DNA of 54,298 bases from a virus. The position numbers were made by a program, and so were the translations under genes. A model generated the notes under the pieces. That model did no database searches and was not told the origin of the DNA. It saw only the letters and a program-made list of their open reading frames with translations. How positions within the stretch are numbered: the first letter of the stretch is position 1; each line of letters starts with the position of its first letter. The stretch is from positions 1 through 54,298 of IMG/VR virus record IMGVR_UViG_3300020465_000027. The stretch is one strand, 5' to 3'. Below, piece after piece: positions 17,313 to 24,437 of this stretch.

Positions 17313-19916
17313 TTAACCATAAGTGGACATACTACCAAGAACTGTCCAAGCAGCATTTCCTGTCTTAACAACTGAGAAAGTATATACATCAATTGCATTA
17401 GCAGTACCAGCCGATATAGCAGTATCATTTGCCCATTTAACTGTAACTGAAGTACTATCAATTTTAAAACTGTTCATATAATATGCTGTTCCACCTTGTG
17501 TAGTCAACATAGAAACAGTCATAACCTCACCAGTATTCATCATTGCATTTAATTGAGTAGATGGGCCTCCACGTAAATTAAATCCCCAGTTAGCACCTGC
17601 ATTATTAGTGTAATAATGGAGTGCATTATCTTCTAAGTTAATATTAACATTAGCTCCAGTTAATGTGTCAGTCTTAATATCTGCGTTTTCAAGAATTTCA
17701 TTAACAACAAGTCTATTGACTTCTAAACGACCTACTTTTACATCTGCATCACTATATGTTAAATCATTTCCAGCAGTTGATCCATCAAACGTACCAGTAC
17801 CAAATACAATTTTATTCTGACTCTCATCCCATCCCATGAAGACGTTAGAATCAGAACCACGTTCAATAATAATACCAGCATCCTTAGTAGCACTACCAGT
17901 AGTACCAGTTCCTAATTCTATTCTTACATCAGAAATTGTTGTATTGCTAGAGTTAACTGTACTTGTAGTACCATTAACAGTCATGTTTCCAGTAACTGTT
18001 AAGTCATTTCCAACAGTAAAATCGCCACTACTGGAACTAATAGCATCAACATATGTTTTTACAGCACGTTGAGTTGGAACTTTAACATCACTGTTTTGAG
18101 ATAAAGTGCCATCTGTTGAGAATTCATTGATAGAAGCACCAATAAGTCCACCAATAGCACCAAGTTGTAATGACTGAAGACCCTTCAAATCAAAAGCAGA
18201 AGAGTTAAGAGTTGCTGTACCTGTTGCTTGGTCTACCTTAAAGAATTCTCCAACATAGAAATTACCTAAGTCATCAGTTGCAACATAGTAAACTCGTCCT
18301 GGATCAGTTGCGTTAGTGATAATCTGATCTGCCTGAGATGGAGATTGTGTTGGTTCACCTGGCCAGTTAGTTGTTGTTTTATCACCAGTACCAACTTGTA
18401 AGAAGTCGTGACCAGTGAGTCTAATAATACTAAATCTCTTTCTACATTTAACGATTGTAGCATCAGCAACAGGTGTAGCTCTAGAGGTAGAAAATACAAT
18501 TACATGATAAGCAACACTATTTGCTGTAACAGAACTTACTGACTGAATCTGATAAGCGTTACCATCTGTCTGAGCAAATTCTAATGAGTCACCTGCAACA
18601 GCTGAGTTACTAAATTGTGTTACCAGTATTCTACCAGACTGATTACTTTCAAATGAACCACCAGAATCTAGTGTTGCAGTAGCACCAGAAGCACCACCTG
18701 TTACAGTTTCACTTGCTTGGAATGTACCTGTCTTTCCTACAATATAAATTCTTTTTGGTTCTGACTGAACATTAGCAACGTAGGCAGTAGCACCTGATGT
18801 TCCACCAGTTATTTGCTCACCAAGAGTAAAGGCTGTTGTAATGACGTTAGTGTAGGTAAGCATTGTACCTTTAACAGTTCCGTCATTTGTTGTTTCTGTA
18901 GAATCTGAACCAGCAGAGTACACACCATACTCACCATAAGAGTTACTGGAGTTTAGAGATCTTATCTTAGCACCACCAGTAGCAGCATAACCTACTTGAC
19001 AATAGTATGTAAAACCACTAATAATCTCAATAGCACCATTGTCTCTTGCATAAATTCCAAGACCATCACTATGAATAGCAGTATATGTATGGAATAACAT
19101 ACTCTTGTTACCAGAGTTATGTAAAGCACCATCAACTAATGCACCAGTAGCACCATCACCAAACGAAGTTACATTATAGATGTAAGGTGATTTAGTTGCA
19201 ATTGGACTAGCAGCATTCAATGCAAAATAAGTACCACCAATTGTTGCATTTTCGGGTTTATATGCTGGACTTCCTGCTGTGTATCCACCCATACCATCAA
19301 GAATAATATCTTGAATAATAGTACCATCACTACAACGGAATAGTGTAGAACGAGTATTGAGAATAGAACCACCAGAATCTAGTCCTGAACCTGGTTTAAT
19401 AATAGTTGATCTTAAACTGTCACCAGCAATTGTTGTATATGGAGGAATAACAATTGGAAGTTGAACTTCTTCGTATACACCTGCCTTTATGAAAATGATT
19501 GCGGGATTTAATGCATCAGGTGTTCCTATAGAACCAGAAGCATACTTAAGACTTCTAAACGCTGTATCAATAGAACCACCACGACCTTGTGCATCAACAC
19601 CATTAGTAGAAACATAGTAAACTGTTGGAGCACCACCAATACCACCCCAAGATACATCAGTTCCGTCAGTTTTAAGAACAGATCCAGCAGCACCAATATT
19701 TAACTTGGCAATCTTACCGTTAGCATCATAGTAAAGAATGTCTCCTCGTGTACCCGTATTGATGTTCTCTCCTTGAAGACTTAATTGACCACTTGCGGTA
19801 AATGCTTGAGTACCAGTAACAGACATTGTACCCGTTACTGCAAGACTGTGAGAGTCTGGGATTGTGACAGTCGTACCAGTACGACCTTTAATATTATCTA
19901 CTCTTAATGTTGACAT
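17313..19916 (-). CDS. Beta-helix tail fibre, paralogue of the 1681-aa fibre, 867 aa
   Basis: Probable tail fibre. It begins MSTLRVDNIKGRTGTTVTIP, a frequent N-terminal attachment motif of phage fibres. Residues about 99-170 contain YYVSTNGVDAQGRGG and FRSLKYASGSIG, then a beta-helix run (IFIKAGVYEEVQLPIVIPPYT). The middle aligns by eye with the 1681-aa fibre (SPYIYN, GALVDGALH, TGGAKIR, SNSYGEYGV), followed by two G.TSGATA modules and the shared block GASINEFSTDGTLSQNSD near residue 590. The C-terminal 110 residues form a compact beta-domain ending in TGNAAWTVLGSMSTYG, which also resembles the paralogue's end. A perfect TATAAATA box lies 40 bases upstream. Confidence 0.9.
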   Translation of the reverse strand: MSTLRVDNIKGRTGTTVTIPDSHSLAVTGTMSVTGTQAFTASGQLSLQGENINTGTRGDILYYDANGKIAKLNIGAAGSVLKTDGTDVSWGGIGGAPTVYYVSTNGVDAQGRGGSIDTAFRSLKYASGSIGTPDALNPAIIFIKAGVYEEVQLPIVIPPYTTIAGDSLRSTIIKPGSGLDSGGSILNTRSTLFRCSDGTIIQDIILDGMGGYTAGSPAYKPENATIGGTYFALNAASPIATKSPYIYNVTSFGDGATGALVDGALHNSGNKSMLFHTYTAIHSDGLGIYARDNGAIEIISGFTYYCQVGYAATGGAKIRSLNSSNSYGEYGVYSAGSDSTETTNDGTVKGTMLTYTNVITTAFTLGEQITGGTSGATAYVANVQSEPKRIYIVGKTGTFQASETVTGGASGATATLDSGGSFESNQSGRILVTQFSNSAVAGDSLEFAQTDGNAYQIQSVSSVTANSVAYHVIVFSTSRATPVADATIVKCRKRFSIIRLTGHDFLQVGTGDKTTTNWPGEPTQSPSQADQIITNATDPGRVYYVATDDLGNFYVGEFFKVDQATGTATLNSSAFDLKGLQSLQLGAIGGLIGASINEFSTDGTLSQNSDVKVPTQRAVKTYVDAISSSSGDFTVGNDLTVTGNMTVNGTTSTVNSSNTTISDVRIELGTGTTGSATKDAGIIIERGSDSNVFMGWDESQNKIVFGTGTFDGSTAGNDLTYSDADVKVGRLEVNRLVVNEILENADIKTDTLTGANVNINLEDNALHYYTNNAGANWGFNLRGGPSTQLNAMMNTGEVMTVSMLTTQGGTAYYMNSFKIDSTSVTVKWANDTAISAGTANAIDVYTFSVVKTGNAAWTVLGSMSTYG

Positions 19917-19955
19917 GCTATGCTATTCCGTAATTTGGCGAGTACTATTCTGTGT

Positions 19956-19963
19956 TATTTATA
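19956..19963 (-). promoter_or_regulatory. Late promoter box TATAAATA before the 867-aa fibre
   Basis: Exact T4 late consensus on the minus strand (context TTATATAAATAACAC), 40 bases before the ATG. The TAA stop of the 187-aa gene lies inside the box. Confidence 0.8.
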
Positions 19964-20522
19964 TAATCAATACTGCTCCGTCATCAACAGTCATAGTAAA
20001 AGTATCATCTATATCCACAGGTATATCTTCTTGGGCGTAACTTGGAACAATAATATATCCAACTTTCTTTTTACCAGTTAGAAACATGTCTTTGACAATG
20101 GATGTTCTGATATTATCTGCAAATCCAACCAATTTCTGTGAATTAGTTTGCTCAGTATTATTTGAGAAAAACTCATATGATGTAGTGTCTGAAATAATCA
20201 ATGCACAATCATCATCTATAGTTACTGTAATTGTATCATCAATATCAACTGTTGCATCTTCGTGACTGTATATTTCTGCTAGTTTTGCAGGTGACCCTAT
20301 AGTAGAATCTACATCAAACCCACCATAGTAAAAATATATTGTTTTATCATCTACATCAGATATTGTACCAATATCCGAACCAGCAACTTGAATACTAGCA
20401 GCGTTGATAGCAGCAGTGCCCGTAAAAACACTATGAATATCAGTTGCTATATCGTTAATAACCTGTCTTTGAAACTCAATCGTATTAGACGGTTGTACGG
20501 TCTTTTTTGTTGTTGCTGGCAT
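19959..20522 (-). CDS. Fibre-associated protein with anchor-like N terminus, 187 aa
   Basis: Function not recognised. Residues about 13-31 read NTIEFQRQVINDIATDIHS, closely resembling the N-terminal peptides of the 757-aa and 891-aa fibres (FEQQRQEIN and FEQQRKEIN), so it may bind the same baseplate site. It carries an internal duplication: VDIDDTITVTIDDDCALII near residues 92-110 and VDIDDTFTMTVDDGAVLII at the very C terminus. Residues about 125-160 look helical and basic. Its own CTAAATA late box lies 24 bases upstream, and the next gene's promoter overlaps its stop codon. A small fibre, fibre adaptor or capping protein is possible. Confidence 0.8.
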   Translation of the reverse strand: MPATTKKTVQPSNTIEFQRQVINDIATDIHSVFTGTAAINAASIQVAGSDIGTISDVDDKTIYFYYGGFDVDSTIGSPAKLAEIYSHEDATVDIDDTITVTIDDDCALIISDTTSYEFFSNNTEQTNSQKLVGFADNIRTSIVKDMFLTGKKKVGYIIVPSYAQEDIPVDIDDTFTMTVDDGAVLII

Positions 20523-20545
20523 TTAACTAAAATATACCCTAGGGT

Positions 20546-20552
20546 TATTTAG
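20546..20552 (-). promoter_or_regulatory. Late promoter box CTAAATA before the 187-aa gene
   Basis: Minus strand reads GACTAAATAACCC, 24 bases before the ATG. The TAA stop codon of the upstream 81-aa gene is embedded in the box. Confidence 0.7.
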
Positions 20553-20794
20553 TCAGAAGAGACCGCTGTGGATTCTAAAGGGGTCTCCTGTATTTCTGGT
20601 TCTGTAAGAGGTGGCGATTGCTCTTGGACTCCATCCTGCGTTTTTGGGGAGAGTAACTCCAATGTTTCTAATCCACCTAACAATTTTGTTTTGTATTCGT
20701 TAAGTTGTTTTAAATTCTTTTCCGCTTCAGCAATTTTTGCTTCAGCATCTTTTAATTGTTTGTCAAATTCAATTTTTAAACTTGCAGGATCCAT
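20549..20794 (-). CDS. Small coiled-coil protein, 81 aa
   Basis: Unrecognised. Residues about 5-45 are a charged heptad-like helix (KIEFDKQLKDAEAKIAEAEK, then LKQLNEYKTKLL) likely to form a coiled coil. The C-terminal half is acidic and Pro/Thr/Ser-rich, likely disordered. It has its own perfect TATAAATA box upstream. Located between the probable tail assembly chaperone and fibre genes, it could be a fibre assembly or trimerisation helper; this is inferred from position only. Confidence 0.75.
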   Translation of the reverse strand: MDPASLKIEFDKQLKDAEAKIAEAEKNLKQLNEYKTKLLGGLETLELLSPKTQDGVQEQSPPLTEPEIQETPLESTAVSSD

Positions 20795-20818
20795 AATAAT
20801 TAAATGGTAATATAGTAA

Positions 20819-20826
20819 TATTTATA
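20819..20826 (-). promoter_or_regulatory. Late promoter box TATAAATA before the 81-aa gene
   Basis: Exact T4-like late consensus on the minus strand (context CATATAAATATTAC), in the 40-base gap after the chaperone gene and 25 bases before the next ATG. Confidence 0.8.
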
Positions 20827-20834
20827 TGAGTATT

Positions 20835-21191
20835 TTACGATGGTTTTGTTGGCCAAGTAATGTTTGATAAGTTGATATCAGAAGGAGTTTGATTTGCTGG
20901 AAGATCTCTTAATTCTTGTCTATAAGATTGCCACTTAGTTCTAGTTGCTTCGGGAATATCAATCTGTTGTGTCCAATCTGTAGATTCTAATAACCCATTT
21001 CTTTTTTTTCTTAACACTTTCATTGGTTCAGCATTATTCAGTTCTGTAATTTTATTATTAATTTCATCCTCTGTTGGTTTTGTTGTACCACTATCTAACC
21101 AAGTAAGACCAGAATATCCATCATCTTCATCAAACAACCATTCTGAATTAGGTCTTAGTGCTATTAATGCTGTAATTAAATCATGTTCCAT
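20835..21191 (-). CDS. Probable phage tail fibre assembly chaperone, 118 aa
   Basis: The C-terminal part has the pattern of the Phage_tail_APC/XkdW-type family: LRKKRNGLLESTDWTQ, then IPEATRTKWQSYRQELRDLP, then a NITWPTKPS end, with the typical R(N)xLL..TDW and W..YR..LRDLP motifs. The N-terminal half (ALIALRPNSEWLFDEDDGYSGLTW) precedes a short helical linker. Such genes usually sit directly after a collar-type tail fibre and help fold or attach it; here it follows the 996-aa tail-collar fibre with a 4-base gap, which agrees. Start chosen at MEHDL; an ATG 10 bases earlier is in another frame. Confidence 0.87.
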   Translation of the reverse strand: MEHDLITALIALRPNSEWLFDEDDGYSGLTWLDSGTTKPTEDEINNKITELNNAEPMKVLRKKRNGLLESTDWTQQIDIPEATRTKWQSYRQELRDLPANQTPSDINLSNITWPTKPS

Positions 21192-21195
21192 ATCA

Positions 21196-24186
21196 TTAAA
21201 TAAGTTCTTGTACTGTTAAAGATGTTCCCTTCATTATTTTAACAGGTCCATTATCATTAGTACCATATCGTCTAAATTTAAGATAATATGTTACGTTGTT
21301 TCCACCGTGATTATTAGTATCCTTAACAGTTAAATTAAAACCTGTATTAGTATAACCAGAGTCACCACTATGATCTGCTAAACTACTTACACAAGATGTT
21401 CCTATTATAGAACTATCTCTATATAATACTGCTTCACATCTGTTTTTTTCTGGGTCATCATAATCGTCTTGTCGCCATGATCCCATCATACCAGCAGCAA
21501 CAATTAACAATGATGAACTAGATACGTTTGGATTAACAGTTAAAACATGTGCTGTTTGATAGGATTGGGAACTAGTTGATATATCACTAGTTCGTATTAC
21601 CGATTCAACAACTGGTACAGTGCTACTAACAGATCCCCATATAGGTTGTGAACTAGAACCTTGACTAATTAATACTTCTCCTGATGATCCATAATCTTCT
21701 ACATCAACCTGACCAACTCCAAAAGCACCAGATCTATTGATTGCAAATCTTTGAGTGTTTGTTACTTGATCAATAAACCTCAATCTAGAATTAGAGGTAG
21801 TAGTTCCATATACATCAATTGCAAATGATTGAACACCGTCAGAATCTTCAAATTGTAAATGACCACCTTCTACAGATGTATTAGTTCTTTTGAGAATTGT
21901 TTCACCATTATTTTGTACTCTAAACCTCTCAGTACCATCTATCACAACTTTAAAATATCCAGATCCACCATCAACTATTTCCGCACTTGTATTGCCTTCT
22001 ATTATTTTATCAGCATCAGGTATGGTAGGTTTACCACTTAAAGATGACCAAGTACCATCAAACAAAGTAGGTTTATTGGATAGATCATTCCATGATCCAG
22101 AGAACAATGTAGGTTTATTGGATAGATCATTCCATGATCCAGAGAACAATGTAGGTTTGTTAGATAGATCATTATAGTTACCAGAAAATCCACCTGATTG
22201 AGTTCCTACCACCCATTGACCAGTTGAAGAACTCCATTTAAGAATGGAATCATTAGCAGGTGATCCAGAAAAATTAACATCACTTAACTGACTAAGTTGT
22301 GTAACTAATGTAGGTTTATCTGATAGATCATTCCATGATCCAGAAAATATTGTAGGTTTGTTAGATAGATCGTTATATGATCCAGAAAACAAAGTTGGTT
22401 TATTAGATAGATCGTTATATGATCCAGAAAACAAAGTTGGTTTATTTTTAATAAAATCTACTGAACCACTATTACTTTGATTCCAATCAGATTGAATTTG
22501 TGATACACCACCACCTGTTGCATCATCTGCAAGTTCCCAAGAAGACCCATTGTACTTAAGAATTTTACCAACAGCAGCACCAGTCGTCGCATCTACATCA
22601 GTAAGATCATTAAGAGTTGATGGTATTGTAGGTTTACCACTTAAGGATGACCAAGTGCCATCAAATAAAGTAGGTTTATTTGTTAGATCAGTATATGATC
22701 CAGAAAATAATGTAGGTTTACCACTTAAAGATGACCAAGTACCATCAAATAAATTTGGTTTATTAGATAGATCGTTATACGATCCAGAAAATAAAGTAGG
22801 TTTATTAGATAGATCATTATAGTTACCAGAAAATCCAGAGGGAGGATCTACCCATATAAGAGCACTACCATTAGATTGTAAGTACTTACCATTATTATGA
22901 GAAATAGGTGTATCATCTAGTCCAATAAAAGTTTGATTACTACCAGTGGCTGTACAGTAAATATAACAAAGAGCGTAGTATGGAGGTATTGTATTAACAG
23001 TATCAGATCCAGAAATATTAACTGTATCAGATCCTGTGATAGTAACAGTATCAGAACCTGAACCACTAAAAGAGTGCTGATGGGCATTATAACCGCTACT
23101 TGGATAACCACCACCACCTTCAGTTGCACCACCAGTAGTTCCACTGATGGTTATATTGACTGTATCAGATCCTGAGATAGTAACTGTGTCAGAACCAGAA
23201 ATATTGACTGTATCAGTTGCAGAACCACCAGTCGCACCAACACTGTAATTATTACCTGCACCAATAACAAACTTATCTCTCAAATCTGGTGATCCATTAG
23301 TGCCATCGCATAATTGCCAACCTGTAGGAATACTAGCTACCGAACCAGACCACATCATTACAGATCCTACAGCAACATTACCACCTCCACTGCCTGCTCC
23401 ACCACCATCATCTGCCACTACCCAAGATGTTGTACTAAGATCATATTTAAGAATCTTACCATTTGCTAAGTTAGTTGTTGCATCTACATTACTAAGATCG
23501 TTAAGAGTATATGATGGATTTGATGACAAATAAGTAGTACTGTCTATACTACCATCTGCTTTTAAAAATTCTGATGATGATCCTCCTATCTTTTTAAAAC
23601 TACCTGCGGACAATTCTCCAGATGTAGAATTAAATTTAAAAGATGAATTTGTGTGTGGAGTTTGATTATTTGTTGGAGCACCACAAAAAACTGGAAAACA
23701 TTCTGTGTCTCCAGATTCATCTGTTAAATTTAAGTTAGTTGTAGTGGATGATGATGACGCAGTAATTACACCATTATTGATAGTGATAGAAGTTCCGTCA
23801 ATTTTTACACCACCAAGAACAGTGGTAGTTGCGGTTGGTAAACTGTACGTACTTGCTCCACTAATTACTCCATTAGCATCAATATTGATTGAGGATCCGT
23901 CAACTTTTACACCACCAAGAACTGTAGTAGAAGCGGTTGGTAATGTGTATTGTTGTGTAATATATGATGATAAATCTGGTGGAGTATATGTAAATACGCC
24001 AGTTGATTGATTATAAGATAATGATGCTGTACCTACTGAAGAAGTGTTTACAGAAAGATCACCAAGTCCTATTCCACTAGTAGAACTACTATAAATTTTC
24101 CAAGTGGTTCCATCCCATATCCACGATTTACCACCATCAGTATGGATATCATTTGGGTTGGGATTGTCAGGAAAATTAATTGCCAT
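21196..24186 (-). CDS. Tail-collar fibre with SNKPT repeats, 996 aa
   Basis: Host-recognition fibre. N terminus MAINFPDNPNPNDIHTDGGK then SWIWDGTTWKIY is an attachment motif seen in many marine phage fibres. A block with TLPTASTTVLGGVKVDGSS follows and is shared with the 891-aa fibre. Residues about 267-408 form a phage tail collar domain (GSVMMWSG, PTGWQLCDG, PDLRDKFVIGAG, closing with PPYYALCYIYC), interrupted by GSDTV(N/T)ISG repeats. Residues about 425-710 contain many 14-aa units of the form FSGSYNDLSNKPTL. The C-terminal beta domain may be the receptor-binding end. The chaperone gene is immediately downstream. Confidence 0.92.
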   Translation of the reverse strand: MAINFPDNPNPNDIHTDGGKSWIWDGTTWKIYSSSTSGIGLGDLSVNTSSVGTASLSYNQSTGVFTYTPPDLSSYITQQYTLPTASTTVLGGVKVDGSSINIDANGVISGASTYSLPTATTTVLGGVKIDGTSITINNGVITASSSSTTTNLNLTDESGDTECFPVFCGAPTNNQTPHTNSSFKFNSTSGELSAGSFKKIGGSSSEFLKADGSIDSTTYLSSNPSYTLNDLSNVDATTNLANGKILKYDLSTTSWVVADDGGGAGSGGGNVAVGSVMMWSGSVASIPTGWQLCDGTNGSPDLRDKFVIGAGNNYSVGATGGSATDTVNISGSDTVTISGSDTVNITISGTTGGATEGGGGYPSSGYNAHQHSFSGSGSDTVTITGSDTVNISGSDTVNTIPPYYALCYIYCTATGSNQTFIGLDDTPISHNNGKYLQSNGSALIWVDPPSGFSGNYNDLSNKPTLFSGSYNDLSNKPNLFDGTWSSLSGKPTLFSGSYTDLTNKPTLFDGTWSSLSGKPTIPSTLNDLTDVDATTGAAVGKILKYNGSSWELADDATGGGVSQIQSDWNQSNSGSVDFIKNKPTLFSGSYNDLSNKPTLFSGSYNDLSNKPTIFSGSWNDLSDKPTLVTQLSQLSDVNFSGSPANDSILKWSSSTGQWVVGTQSGGFSGNYNDLSNKPTLFSGSWNDLSNKPTLFSGSWNDLSNKPTLFDGTWSSLSGKPTIPDADKIIEGNTSAEIVDGGSGYFKVVIDGTERFRVQNNGETILKRTNTSVEGGHLQFEDSDGVQSFAIDVYGTTTSNSRLRFIDQVTNTQRFAINRSGAFGVGQVDVEDYGSSGEVLISQGSSSQPIWGSVSSTVPVVESVIRTSDISTSSQSYQTAHVLTVNPNVSSSSLLIVAAGMMGSWRQDDYDDPEKNRCEAVLYRDSSIIGTSCVSSLADHSGDSGYTNTGFNLTVKDTNNHGGNNVTYYLKFRRYGTNDNGPVKIMKGTSLTVQELI
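22026..22840 (-). repeat. Tandem 42-base coding repeats in the collar fibre
   Basis: Units encode LFSGS(Y/W)NDLSNKPT or variants. Copies at 22067-22108 and 22109-22150 are identical over 42 bases. Further near-identical runs occur at about 22310-22445 and 22630-22840, separated by non-repeat linkers. The near identity suggests recent slippage or recombination. Confidence 0.9.
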
Positions 24187-24188
24187 TG

Positions 24189-24437
24189 TTATTTGTTATA
24201 ATATCCTCTTGGGAATTTTAAATTATACACAGGTCTTCTACCATGTATAAATCCACGAATAGATTTTTCAAGACCAGTAAATACAAAACTATTTTGAAGA
24301 ACATCTGTTTGTCCTTGTGCTCTCGCACTAGAAGATGTTGTTAGTGGATTAAAAGCAGTTGCTGTCGTTGCTTTGAATTCTATAGAAGGATTCTCCATTG
24401 TTACTGGAGATTCATTTATGAAATTGAAATTTGCCAT
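24189..24437 (-). CDS. Small structural-operon protein, 82 aa
   Basis: Unrecognised. Sequence starts MANFNFINESPVTMENPSIEF and ends RRPVYNLKFPRGYYNK with a basic aromatic tail; low in charge in the middle and rich in Ser/Thr/Ala. Its ATG overlaps the stop of the 790-aa gene as TAATG, so it is probably made in fixed proportion to it. A small virion or adaptor protein is plausible. Confidence 0.8.
   Translation of the reverse strand: MANFNFINESPVTMENPSIEFKATTATAFNPLTTSSSARAQGQTDVLQNSFVFTGLEKSIRGFIHGRRPVYNLKFPRGYYNK

Noticed and set aside
22026-22840. Possible CRISPR array because of regular repeats
   Set aside because: Repeats are in frame with a fibre protein, have no unique spacers and keep the coding pattern.
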